Positions 37,356-45,302 of a stretch of DNA of 64,000 nucleotides are shown piece by piece (the stretch's first letter is position 1; the number at the start of each line of letters is the position of its first letter). The stretch lies in assembly GCF_000429845.1 (NCBI RefSeq), contig NZ_AUCQ01000002.1, forward strand, positions 124,001 to 188,000, read 5' to 3'. A program made the position numbers and the translations under genes. The notes beneath the pieces are model-generated. The model was not told the DNA's origin. It did not search any database and was given only the letters and a program-made list of their open reading frames with translations. This stretch comes from Comamonas composti DSM 21721. Lineage in GTDB: Bacteria; Pseudomonadota; Gammaproteobacteria; Burkholderiales; Burkholderiaceae_C.

Positions 37356-38186
37356 ATGAAGCCTCTGCGCCACTTTCTTCTGGCTTTGCAGTTCTTCAGC
37401 CGCATCCCCGTGACCGGGCGGCTTGCGGCCTGGGTGGGCTGGAGCCCCGCGCTGCAGCAGGCCAGCGCCGCCCACCTGCCTGGCGTAGGCTGGCTGGTCG
37501 GCTTGTGGGCCGCCCTGCTGCTGTGGGGCCTGGCCTGGCTGCTGCCTCTCAACCCCTGGATGCCCTTGATGGCAGCAGCCCTCAGCACCCTTGGAACTTT
37601 ATGGCTGACCGGCGGCTTTCATGAGGATGGCCTGGCCGATGTGGCCGACGGCCTGGGCGGCTTTGTCCCGCCCGAGCGCGCGCTGGAGATCATGAAGGAC
37701 TCGCGCCTGGGCTCTTATGGCGTCATGGCCCTGGTCATGGCCCTGCTGTCCAAGCTGGTCCTGATTGCGGGCCTGATCTCGGGGCTGCAAGCCGCACCCC
37801 TCTGCGCAGCCTTTGCCGCAGCCCTGGTGCTCTGCTGCAACCATGTGCTCTCGCGCTTCACGCCCCTGGTGCTCATGCACAGGCTTCCCTATATAGGCAT
37901 GGGTGCCGGCTCCAAGACCTTGCATGTCGCAGGCCGGCGGTTGGGCACACAAGGCCTTGTGACCGGTGCCATCTGGTGCCTGCCGGCCCTGGCGCTGCTT
38001 TCATGGCTTGGCCTCTCACTGCTTGCGGCCATGCTGCTGGCCGCAGCCCTGGTCACGGCCCTGATGCTGCGCTGGCTACGCAAGCGCCTGGGGGGCATGA
38101 CGGGTGACTGCCTGGGTGCCTGCCAGCAAGTCACGGAGCTGGCCATGCTTCTGGCCGCCGTTCTGGCCTGTGCCCACAGCACATGA
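37356..38186 (+). CDS. cobS: Adenosylcobinamide-GDP ribazoletransferase
   Basis: CobS (CobV) is the inner-membrane enzyme joining adenosylcobinamide-GDP to alpha-ribazole, making adenosylcobalamin (phosphate). The 276-residue product has six or seven hydrophobic segments, the N-terminal LRHFLLALQFFSRIPV and the signature GGFHEDGLADVADGLGGFVPPERALEIMKDSRLGSYG with the acidic metal ligands. It overlaps cobC by four bases (ATGA). Only these two late cobalamin genes are present here; the rest of the pathway, or a salvage route, must be elsewhere. Confidence 0.94.
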   Translation: MKPLRHFLLALQFFSRIPVTGRLAAWVGWSPALQQASAAHLPGVGWLVGLWAALLLWGLAWLLPLNPWMPLMAAALSTLGTLWLTGGFHEDGLADVADGLGGFVPPERALEIMKDSRLGSYGVMALVMALLSKLVLIAGLISGLQAAPLCAAFAAALVLCCNHVLSRFTPLVLMHRLPYIGMGAGSKTLHVAGRRLGTQGLVTGAIWCLPALALLSWLGLSLLAAMLLAAALVTALMLRWLRKRLGGMTGDCLGACQQVTELAMLLAAVLACAHST

Positions 38187-38764
38187 GTCCGGCCTCACGC
38201 AAGCTCTGGCTGGTACGCCATGCCCAGCCCTTGATAGCTCCCGGCATCTGCTATGGCCGGCTGGATATGCAAGCCGATGGCCCGGCAACCGACCAGGCCG
38301 CCCAGGCTCTGGCGGCGGCCCTGCCTGGCGCCTGCCGCATCAGCCATTCACCGCTTCAAAGATGTGAGCAGCTGGCGCTTGCCCTGCAAGCGCTGCGACC
38401 TGATTTGATCTTTATTCCCGATCACCGTCTGCAGGAGCTGGACTTTGGCAGCTGGGAGGGTCTGGCCTGGGATGCGATCGACCGGCTGGCCCTGGCCGGC
38501 TGGGCCGATGATCTGGCTTCGGTGGCACCCGGCGGCGGCGAGAGCCTGGCCTGCATGCTGGAGCGCGTGCACCAGGCCTTGTGCCAGGCCCGGGTGTCCG
38601 ACTGCGCCAGCGGCGATCATGTCTGGATCAGCCATGCAGGCGTGGCGCGCTGCGTGCAATGGCTGTCCGCGCATGGCCACAGGTTGCCGCACTCATCGGA
38701 ATGGACGCTGCCCGCACCCGCCATGGGAGAGTGGCTGGTAGTGCCGCTCGAAAGCCAGGTCTAG
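38183..38764 (+). CDS. cobC: Histidine phosphatase, probable alpha-ribazole phosphatase
   Basis: This 193-residue histidine phosphatase has the phospho-acceptor motif LVRHAQP near residue 10, the SPLQRCEQLA arginine block, the acid LQELDFGSWEG and the second His in WISHAGVARC. Coupled translation with cobS makes it the alpha-ribazole-5'-phosphate (or cobalamin-5'-phosphate) phosphatase. Its TAG stop overlaps the TAG stop of the convergent gspC in a single CTAG tetranucleotide (38761-38764). Confidence 0.86.
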   Translation: MSPASRKLWLVRHAQPLIAPGICYGRLDMQADGPATDQAAQALAAALPGACRISHSPLQRCEQLALALQALRPDLIFIPDHRLQELDFGSWEGLAWDAIDRLALAGWADDLASVAPGGGESLACMLERVHQALCQARVSDCASGDHVWISHAGVARCVQWLSAHGHRLPHSSEWTLPAPAMGEWLVVPLESQV

Positions 38765-39246
38765 CGCTTGCCCGGCAGCGGCAGTTGCAAGGTGATGGAG
38801 ACCGGCGCCTCAAGACTGGAGCCCAGCCGCGCCTCGCGCGTGGAAACCGATTGCAGCACCACGCCATCCTCCAGCTTCGCGCCCACACGAAAAGGCTTGG
38901 GCGGTGCACTGCCCACGGCGATGACGGCCGCACCGGCTCCGCTGTCGCGCCCTGCGAGCACGCCGACCAGCGCATAGCGCGAAGCCGCTGCGGCCACGGG
39001 CTCGGGCACAGCCTGGGCCGCACCTGCAGCGCCCAGCGCCTGGGCCATGGCCTGGGCATCGACACGCGGCGCAGGCGCGGGCCGCACCGGCAGCTCGGCC
39101 GTCCCTGCGGGGCCCAGCAGGCGCATGCCCCAGAACATGAGCAGGCCTGCAGCCAGCGCCCAGAATGCAAACGTGGCCAGCTTCAGCGGCCAGGCTCCGG
39201 GCTGCCTGGCCCGGGGCTGGCCGCGCTTCAATGAAAATGTCACCAT
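38761..39246 (-). CDS. gspC: Type II secretion system protein GspC (short form)
   Basis: This 161-residue bitopic inner-membrane protein has a cytosolic head, one membrane helix (LATFAFWALAAGLLMFWGM), a Pro/Ala-rich linker and a periplasmic homology region (ASRYALVGVLAGRDSGAGAAVIAVGSAPPKPFRVGAKLEDGVVLQSVSTREARL). GspC bridges the inner-membrane platform to the N0 domain of the secretin GspD. It lacks the C-terminal PDZ or coiled-coil domain of full-length GspC. The ATG at 39246 gives the expected topology. It diverges from gspG with 22 bases between the starts, so the two promoters overlap coding DNA or the operon start lies within gspC. Confidence 0.85.
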   Translation of the reverse strand: MVTFSLKRGQPRARQPGAWPLKLATFAFWALAAGLLMFWGMRLLGPAGTAELPVRPAPAPRVDAQAMAQALGAAGAAQAVPEPVAAAASRYALVGVLAGRDSGAGAAVIAVGSAPPKPFRVGAKLEDGVVLQSVSTREARLGSSLEAPVSITLQLPLPGKR

Positions 39247-39268
39247 TGCCCGATTATGATGGAGTGAT

Positions 39269-39721
39269 ATGTCCAATTCGCTGCACCGTGTTTCCGCCTC
39301 CCTGCGCCGCTCAGTCCAGCGCGGCTTTACCCTGATCGAGCTCATGGTGGTGCTGGTCATCATCGGCGTGCTGGCCGCACTCATCGTGCCCAATGTGCTG
39401 GACCGCGCCGACGATGCCCGCGTGACTGCAGCGCATACCGACATTGCGAACATCTCCCAGGCGCTAAAGCTCTACAAGCTGGACAACCAGCGCTTTCCCA
39501 CGGCCGAGCAAGGCCTGCAGGCCCTGATCGCCAAACCCACCAGCGGCCCCATTCCCGGCAACTGGAAGCCCTATCTGGAAAAGCTGCCCAACGATCCCTG
39601 GGGCCGCCCCTACCAGTACCTGAACCCCGGCATCAAGGGCCCGGTCGACGTCATGTCCTTCGGCGCCGACGGCCAGCCCGGCGGAGAGGGCAAGGATGCG
39701 GATATTGGCAGTTGGCAGTAA
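39269..39721 (+). CDS. gspG: Type II secretion major pseudopilin GspG
   Basis: The 150-residue major pseudopilin forms the periplasmic piston of the secretion system. The prepilin cleavage site is RGFTLIELMVVLVIIGVLAALIVPNVL with processing after Gly19, followed by the long N-terminal helix and the calcium-site region ending PWGRPYQYLNPG...FGADGQPGGEGKDADIGSW. It is the first gene of the main gsp cluster, followed by an unusual repeat region before gspH. Confidence 0.96.
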   Translation: MSNSLHRVSASLRRSVQRGFTLIELMVVLVIIGVLAALIVPNVLDRADDARVTAAHTDIANISQALKLYKLDNQRFPTAEQGLQALIAKPTSGPIPGNWKPYLEKLPNDPWGRPYQYLNPGIKGPVDVMSFGADGQPGGEGKDADIGSWQ

Positions 39722-39726
39722 TGTGA

Positions 39727-39966
39727 CCCCCACGCTCCCTCACTGCCTGTGGTCGCTGCCCCCCAAGGGGGCCGCGTTTCATCTTGGGGCGGCCCGGCGA
39801 TGAAACATGCCCCCCACGCTCTCTCACTGCGTGTGGTCGCTGCCCCCAAGGGGGCCGCGTTTCATCTTGGGACGGCCCGGCGATGAAACATTCCCCCCGC
39901 GCTCCCTCACTGCATGCGATCACTGCCCCAAAAGGGTCACGTTTTGCCTTGGCAAAACCTTCCCAG
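39727..39966 (+). repeat. Tandem repeat of about 84 bp between gspG and gspH
   Basis: Two near-identical units (39727-39809 and about 39810-39892) and a decayed third (39893-39966) carry CACGCTCCCTCACTG, a CCCCCAAGGGGG dyad, GCCGCGTTTCATCTTGGG and CGATGAAACAT. The parts TTTCATC and GATGAAA within each unit are complementary, so each unit can fold as a hairpin. It is non-coding and occupies nearly all of the 297-base gap. Confidence 0.85.
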
Positions 39967-40018
39967 CGTCAGCGCAGGCAGCTCTCCATTCCCGGCATGG
40001 TTTTGACCGCATCTGACC

Positions 40019-40465
40019 ATGGCCTCCATCATGTCTAGCCAGGGCAGAGCACGCGGCTTCACGCTTTTGGAGTTGCTGGTGGTGATCAGCATCATTGCGC
40101 TGGCCACGGCCGGGGTGGCCGTGGCCATGCGCGACAGCGGCCAGGCCCAGCTGGAGCGCGAGGCCGAGCGCCTGGCTGCGCTGCTGGATTCTGCGCGCGC
40201 CCAGGCCAGGGCCAGCGGCCGGCCCGTGCTCTGGCGGCCCACGCCCCAGGGCTTTCGCTTCGAAGGCCTGCCCTCGACCTCGACCCTGCCCACGGCCTGG
40301 CTGTCTGCGGGCGTGCAGGTACAGCCCACGACGCCGCTGGTCCTGGGGCCCGAGCCCTTGCTGCCGCCCCAGGCCGTCGTGCTGTCGCTGCCGTCCTCGG
40401 GCAATGCGCCCTTGCGCGTGTTCACCGACGGCCTGCAGCCGTTCTCTGTAGAGTCGCTGCCATGA
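40019..40465 (+). CDS. gspH: Type II secretion minor pseudopilin GspH
   Basis: This 148-residue minor pseudopilin has the prepilin site ARGFTLLELLVVISIIALATAGVAVAM, then a GspH-type globular domain with RLAALLDSARAQARASGRPVLW. It belongs to the pseudopilus tip or shaft. Either of two ATGs (40019 or 40031) gives an acceptable short leader. Its stop overlaps the gspI start by four bases (ATGA). Confidence 0.9.
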   Translation: MASIMSSQGRARGFTLLELLVVISIIALATAGVAVAMRDSGQAQLEREAERLAALLDSARAQARASGRPVLWRPTPQGFRFEGLPSTSTLPTAWLSAGVQVQPTTPLVLGPEPLLPPQAVVLSLPSSGNAPLRVFTDGLQPFSVESLP

Positions 40466-40848
40466 GGCCTGCTCTTCATCGCCCGCCGCGCCGCCGGCTC
40501 CGGCGCGGGTTCACGCTGATCGAGGTCATGGTGGCCCTGGCCATCGTGGGCATTGCCCTGCTGGCCGGGCTGCAGGCCACCTCGGCGCTCACGCTCAACG
40601 CCCAGCGCCAGTCGGATGTGCTGCTGGCCCAGCAGTGCGCACAAAACGAGCTGGTGCGCATGCGCCTGTCCCAGCAGATGCCGCCCATAGGCGACAGCAG
40701 CAGTACCTGCGTGCAGGCCGGAGCTGCCTTCATCGTGCAACTGGCCGTGCGCCCCACGCCCAACCCCAGCTTCCGGCGCGTGGATGCCGAGGTCAGCACC
40801 AGCGCCCATCCGGTGCTGCGTATCTCCACCATCGTGGGGCGCTATTAA
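40462..40848 (+). CDS. gspI: Type II secretion minor pseudopilin GspI
   Basis: The 128-residue protein has a leader rich in arginine, the cleavage site RRGFTLIEVMVALAIVGIALLAG, and the GspI-type region CAQNELVRMRL. GspI forms the pseudopilus tip with GspJ and GspK. Translation is coupled to gspH. A dyad repeat separates it from gspJ, breaking the otherwise tight gene packing. Confidence 0.92.
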   Translation: MRPALHRPPRRRLRRGFTLIEVMVALAIVGIALLAGLQATSALTLNAQRQSDVLLAQQCAQNELVRMRLSQQMPPIGDSSSTCVQAGAAFIVQLAVRPTPNPSFRRVDAEVSTSAHPVLRISTIVGRY

Positions 40849-40852
40849 TGAA

Positions 40853-40937
40853 TGAGCTGCAAGCGCCTTCTACATATGGATTTCAGATGAGTTTCGATCT
40901 GATTTCCAATACTGGCAAGCGCTGGCAGCTCTCTTTT
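40853..40937. repeat. AGCTGC-AGCGC dyad element G, inside the gsp cluster
   Basis: Arms GAGCTGCAAGCGCCTTCTAC and TGGCAAGCGCTGGCAGCTCT enclose an inner pair (GATTTCAGA / TCTGATTTC). It begins five bases after the gspI stop and ends in a T-run just before gspJ, so it may attenuate the operon. Confidence 0.8.
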
Positions 40938-40951
40938 TATTGAATCACCCC

Positions 40952-41701
40952 ATGCGCTACTCCAGGTCTTGCACTCGGCACGGAACCGCAGGCGGCTTCA
41001 CGCTGGTGGAGCTCATGGTGGCGATCGCCATCATGGCGCTGCTGGCGCTCATGAGCTGGCGCGGCCTGGATGGCATGGCCCGCTCCCAGGAGGCCACGCG
41101 CGAGCGCGGTCAGCAGCTGATTGCGCTGCAGACCGTGCTCGCGCAGTGGAATGCCGATCTGGACGCGCTCATGCCGCTGGAGCAGACCCAGGCCATTCAC
41201 TGGGACGGCCAGGTGCTGCGGCTCACGCGCAAGAGCAGCGCCCTCATCGACGAAGGCGCCCTGGTCGTGGCCTGGGCGCGGCGCCAGCACAACGGCCAGA
41301 ATCACTGGCTGCGCTGGCAGTCCCCGCCCCTGCGCACGCGCGCCCAGTGGCGCCAGGCCTGGAGCCAGGCCGCGCAATGGGGGCGCAGCCCTGCAGACGA
41401 TCTGCGCCAGGGCGAGGTGGCCCTGATACCGCTTGCCCAGTGGCAGCTCTATTACTACCGCAACAACGCCTGGACCCATCCCCAGTCTGCCGGCGACGAC
41501 AACGCCCAGCTGCCGCCTACGCCGGGCACGCCCGTCACCCCTGGCACGCCCAACACGCCGGGCAATGCGGGCAAGCCCGGCTCCCTGCCCGGCCTGCCCG
41601 ACGGCGTGCGCCTGGAGCTGACCCTGCCCGAGGGCAGCGCCGTCGCAGGCCGCATCACCATGGACTGGGTCAACCCCTTGCGATCCAACCAGCGCTCATG
41701 A
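40952..41701 (+). CDS. gspJ: Type II secretion minor pseudopilin GspJ with Pro-Gly-Thr insertion
   Basis: The 249-residue product has the prepilin motif AGGFTLVELMVAIAIMALLALMSWRGLDGM and GspJ-type downstream sequence. Near residues 188-214, before the last strands, is a low-complexity run with repeated PGTP/TPGN units and GKPG, not part of the usual GspJ fold. The ATG at 40952 is chosen over a TTG at 40940 that lies in the preceding repeat. GspJ binds GspI and GspK at the pseudopilus tip. Its stop overlaps gspK (ATGA). Confidence 0.92.
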   Translation: MRYSRSCTRHGTAGGFTLVELMVAIAIMALLALMSWRGLDGMARSQEATRERGQQLIALQTVLAQWNADLDALMPLEQTQAIHWDGQVLRLTRKSSALIDEGALVVAWARRQHNGQNHWLRWQSPPLRTRAQWRQAWSQAAQWGRSPADDLRQGEVALIPLAQWQLYYYRNNAWTHPQSAGDDNAQLPPTPGTPVTPGTPNTPGNAGKPGSLPGLPDGVRLELTLPEGSAVAGRITMDWVNPLRSNQRS

Positions 41702-42663
41702 GCCGCACCACGCCTTTCCCCGCCGCCTCCCAAGTCGCCCAGGCAGGCGCAGCCCTGCTGGCCGCCATGCTCACCGTGACCCTGGTGGCCACTTTTGCAG
41801 CCGCAGCCCTGTGGCAGCAATGGCGGGCCGTCGAGGTAGAGACCGCAGAGCGCAACCGCTCCCAGGCGACCTGGATGTTGCTGGGCGCACTGGACTGGTC
41901 ACGCGTCATCCTCGTCGAGGATGCGCGCTCCACGCGCAACCAGCCCGTAGACCATCTGGGCGAGCCCTGGGCCGTGCCGCTGCAGGAAGCGCGCCTCACG
42001 ACCTTTCTCGCCGCCCAGAAGAACGTGAGCCAGATCGACGACGGCCTGACCGACATGCAGGACGCCTTTCTCTCAGGCCAGATCACGGACCTGCAATCGC
42101 GCCTGAACCTGCGCAACATCATCAACGCCCCGCCCGACGATGCCCAGAGCCTGCGCCCCCTGACGCGCCTGTGCCAGCGCCTGGGCCTGCCCACCTCCTA
42201 TGCCCAGCAGATCGCGCAGTCGCTACGCTCTGCGGCCAGCACCACGGCCGACGGCAACGTGCCGCTGATGCCGCGCACCCTGGCCCAACTGGCCTGGCTG
42301 GGCCTGCCGCCCCAGGCCGTGACCCGGCTCGAACCCTATCTGGTCCTGCTGCCCGAGAGCACGCCCGTGAACCTCAACACGGCGAGTGCCGAAGTCATCT
42401 GGGCGAACTCCGAGGACCTGTCCTGGTCCCAGGCCACCCAGCTCGTGCAGATGCGCGCCTCCCGGCCCTTGCGCACGCTGTCCGACGCCAGCCGCACCCT
42501 GGGCCTGGCCAAGGAGCTCAGCCCCAGCAGCTATGCCGTGTTCACCCGCTACTTCGAGGCCTACGGCCGCCTGCGGCTCGGGGAGACCGTGATCAGCGAG
42601 CGTTCAACGCTATACCGCAACGACTTGAACGTGAGTACGATATGGCGCGAACGCGCGGATTGA
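41698..42663 (+). CDS. gspK: Type II secretion minor pseudopilin GspK
   Basis: This 321-residue protein is the largest minor pseudopilin, capping the pseudopilus. It has a hydrophobic N-terminal helix (AGAALLAAMLTVTLVATFAAAALW, cleavage after QAG), the alpha-domain region, and the typical STPVNLNTASAEVIWA and LRLGETVISERSTLYR blocks near the end. The start overlaps the gspJ stop by four bases. Sixty-nine bases with a TACAAT sequence at 42715-42720 separate it from gspL. Confidence 0.93.
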   Translation: MSRTTPFPAASQVAQAGAALLAAMLTVTLVATFAAAALWQQWRAVEVETAERNRSQATWMLLGALDWSRVILVEDARSTRNQPVDHLGEPWAVPLQEARLTTFLAAQKNVSQIDDGLTDMQDAFLSGQITDLQSRLNLRNIINAPPDDAQSLRPLTRLCQRLGLPTSYAQQIAQSLRSAASTTADGNVPLMPRTLAQLAWLGLPPQAVTRLEPYLVLLPESTPVNLNTASAEVIWANSEDLSWSQATQLVQMRASRPLRTLSDASRTLGLAKELSPSSYAVFTRYFEAYGRLRLGETVISERSTLYRNDLNVSTIWRERAD

Positions 42664-42732
42664 GGCTTGTCTGATAGCGCCACGCATTACAACAAAGCTG
42701 TCACATAGCCCTCCTACAATGATTTGTTTCGC

Positions 42733-43974
42733 ATGAGCACCTTGATTCTTTACCTCCCTGCGCAAGCGGGTGGCGATTACGCCTACGCGCTCAGCAGTGA
42801 CGGTCTGAACGTCGATCGCCACGGCCATGCCAGTGCCGCCTTGCTCCCGGCTGCGGGACGCGCGGGGCAGATCGTCGCCGTGCTCCCCCACCAGGCCCTT
42901 TCCTGGCATCTGGTGACCCTGCCCCAAGGACTTTCCCTGAGTTCACGCCGCCATCAGCCCAAGCTGCGCGCCGTGCTCGAAGGCCTGCTCGAAGAACGCC
43001 TGCTCGACGAACCCGTGCATCTGCACCTCGCACTGCAGCCCGGCGCCCGGGCCGGCCAGCCCTGCTGGGTTGCGGCCTGCGACAAGCCGTGGCTGCTCCA
43101 GCACCTCAAAGCCCTGGAGGCCGAAGGCCACAGCGTAGGCCGCATCGTCCCCGCCTGCGCGCCCTCGGCCCAGGCCCAGCTGTGGGCCATGGGCTCGCCT
43201 GAATCCGCCTGGCTGCTGGCCACAGGCCTGGGTGGCCGTGAATCCCTGGCCTGCCTGCCCCTGAACACCGGCCATGCCGAGCACACGGCCCCTCTGGCCA
43301 CCCAGGCCCTGCTCCAGGACCTGCCGCCCGAAACCCCGCTGCTGGCCGACCCGGCCCTGGCCGCCTCGGCCGAGACCCTGAACCACCCCGTAAGCCTGCA
43401 GACCGAAGCCCAGCGCGGCCTAGCCGCAGCGGCCCAGGCCTGGGACCTGGCCCAGTTCGACCTGGACCTGGGCGGGCAGAGCCGGGCCCTGCGCCGCCTG
43501 CTCGAAGGCTGGCAAAGCTTCTGGCGCACGCCCCAATGGCGTGCCGCGCGCTGGGGTGCGGTGCTGGCCCTGCTGACCCAGGTCATAGGCCTCAACGCCT
43601 GGGCCTGGAAGGAGAACCGCGCGATTGCGGCCAAGCAGCAGCAGGTGCGCGCCACGCTGAGCAGCAGCTTCCCCCAGATTCCCGTCATCGTCGATGCGCC
43701 GCTGCAGATGCAGCGCGAGCTTGCGCTGCTGCGCCAGAGCTCGGGCGCACTCGCCACCGACGACCTGGAGCCCATGCTCACGGCCGCAGCCCAGGCCCTG
43801 CCCGCAGGCCAGGTCGCGCAGTCCCTGGACTACCAGGAGCGCAAGCTGCGCCTGCAGCTCGCCAACCTTCCGCCCGAAGCGCTTGAACAGGCGCGCGAGC
43901 GCCTGGCCGGCAGCGGCTACCGCCTGGACAGTGAAGGCAGCGACTGGCTGCTGAGTGCGGAGAGCCGACCATGA
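42733..43974 (+). CDS. gspL: Type II secretion inner-membrane protein GspL
   Basis: GspL (413 residues) couples the cytosolic ATPase GspE to the inner-membrane platform. The first 260 residues form the actin-like cytosolic domain (LPHQALSWHLVTLPQGL, LRAVLEGLLEERLLDEP), followed by a membrane helix around residues 278-295 (AARWGAVLALLTQVIGLNAWAW) and a ferredoxin-like periplasmic end. The ATG at 42733 is chosen over a TTG three codons upstream. It overlaps gspM by four bases. Confidence 0.9.
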   Translation: MSTLILYLPAQAGGDYAYALSSDGLNVDRHGHASAALLPAAGRAGQIVAVLPHQALSWHLVTLPQGLSLSSRRHQPKLRAVLEGLLEERLLDEPVHLHLALQPGARAGQPCWVAACDKPWLLQHLKALEAEGHSVGRIVPACAPSAQAQLWAMGSPESAWLLATGLGGRESLACLPLNTGHAEHTAPLATQALLQDLPPETPLLADPALAASAETLNHPVSLQTEAQRGLAAAAQAWDLAQFDLDLGGQSRALRRLLEGWQSFWRTPQWRAARWGAVLALLTQVIGLNAWAWKENRAIAAKQQQVRATLSSSFPQIPVIVDAPLQMQRELALLRQSSGALATDDLEPMLTAAAQALPAGQVAQSLDYQERKLRLQLANLPPEALEQARERLAGSGYRLDSEGSDWLLSAESRP

Positions 43975-44489
43975 GCCATCCACCACTGGCCCAGTTCAAG
44001 AACCGCGCCACCGCACACTGGCGCGGCCTGGGCCGGCGCGAGCAGAACCTGGTGCTGCTCGCAGCTGCCATCGTCGGCCTGGCCCTGCTGTGGTGGGTGC
44101 TGCTCGCGCCAGCCCTGCAGAGTCTGCGCAGCGCACCCGCACGCCATGCCCAGGCCGATGCCCAGTTGGCCCAGATGCGCGAGTGGCAGGCCGAGGCCGA
44201 ACAGCTGCGCGCCCAGGCCCAGCCACTGATAGGCGATGCCAAGGCCTTGCTGCAAAGCTCGCTGAGCACCGAGCTCGGCACCTCGGCCCAGCTCAACTGG
44301 CTCGGCGACCGCGCCCAGATCACGCTCAAGAGCACACCCGCGCCAGCGCTCTCGCGCTGGCTGGCCCAGGTGCGCAGCAACACCCACGCCCTGCCCGCCG
44401 AGATGAAGCTGCAGCGCAGCCCCGGCGAAGACCAGACCCTGCACTGGAACGGCACGCTCATGCTGGATCTGCCGGCCGCCAAGTCCTGA
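43971..44489 (+). CDS. gspM: Type II secretion inner-membrane protein GspM
   Basis: The 172-residue product has a short cytosolic head, a membrane helix (NLVLLAAAIVGLALLWWVLLAPAL), a coiled-coil-like segment rich in Ala/Gln, and a small ferredoxin-like domain, which is the GspM plan. It binds GspL in the platform. Translation is coupled on both sides (ATGA with gspL; TGATG with gspN). Confidence 0.9.
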   Translation: MSHPPLAQFKNRATAHWRGLGRREQNLVLLAAAIVGLALLWWVLLAPALQSLRSAPARHAQADAQLAQMREWQAEAEQLRAQAQPLIGDAKALLQSSLSTELGTSAQLNWLGDRAQITLKSTPAPALSRWLAQVRSNTHALPAEMKLQRSPGEDQTLHWNGTLMLDLPAAKS

Positions 44490-45298
44490 TGACAAGCCGC
44501 CGACTCCCCCGCCCCCACGAGGCCACGGCCCGCTCACCGCGCGGCTGGGCACTGGCCGGGGCCTGCGCCGGCCTGCTCGCCAGCGCCGTGATCTGGGCCC
44601 CGGCCTCCTGGCTCGGCCACGCTATCGAGCGCGCCACCCAGGGCCAGGTATTGCTGCAGCAAGCCCAGGGCACGCTATGGAATGGCTCGGCCGCCCTGGT
44701 GCTCACGGGAGGCGCCGGCAGCCGCGACCGCGCAGGCCTGCCCACGCGCCTGCAGTGGCAGTTGCAGCCGCACCTGACCGGTGCCAGGCTGAAGCTGCAA
44801 AGCGCCTGCTGCACACTGTCCGGCCCTGTGCAGATGGACATCCGGCCGGGCTGGCAGGCGCTGAGCCTGCGAGTCGGCGACAGCGACAGCCGCTGGCCCG
44901 CCACCCTGCTCGCAGGTCTGGGCACGCCCTGGAACACCCTGGACCTGCAAGGCCAGTTGCGCCTTGCGCCCCAGGATTGGCAACTGCACTGGAGAGCCGG
45001 CCGCTGGAGCAGCCAGGGCCGGCTCAGACTCGAAGCCCTGGCCGTCTCCTCACGGCTTTCGCCACTGCGCCTTCTGGGCAGTTACCGGCTCGACATAGAA
45101 GGCGGCAGCAGCCCCAGGCTGCTGCTGAGCACCCAGAGCGGCGACCTGCTGCTCAACGGCCAGGGCCAATGGACGGGCCAGCGCCTGCACTTCCAGGGCG
45201 AGGCCTCCTCCAGCCCGGAGCGCGAAGCTGCGCTCTCCAACCTGCTCAATATCCTGGGGCGGCGCCAAGGCGCACGCTCCATCATCACCTTTGGTTGA
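44489..45298 (+). CDS. gspN: Type II secretion system protein GspN
   Basis: This 269-residue protein has one N-terminal membrane helix (WALAGACAGLLASAVIWAPASWL) and a periplasmic GspN domain (QGTLWNGSAALVL, GLPTRLQWQLQP, LLNILGRRQG at the end). GspN is present in only part of type II systems and its role is uncertain. The start overlaps the gspM stop by one base (TGATG). The paired cysteines at QSACCTL are unusual and could form a disulfide. Confidence 0.88.
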   Translation: MTSRRLPRPHEATARSPRGWALAGACAGLLASAVIWAPASWLGHAIERATQGQVLLQQAQGTLWNGSAALVLTGGAGSRDRAGLPTRLQWQLQPHLTGARLKLQSACCTLSGPVQMDIRPGWQALSLRVGDSDSRWPATLLAGLGTPWNTLDLQGQLRLAPQDWQLHWRAGRWSSQGRLRLEALAVSSRLSPLRLLGSYRLDIEGGSSPRLLLSTQSGDLLLNGQGQWTGQRLHFQGEASSSPEREAALSNLLNILGRRQGARSIITFG

Positions 45299-45302
45299 AC
45301 AC

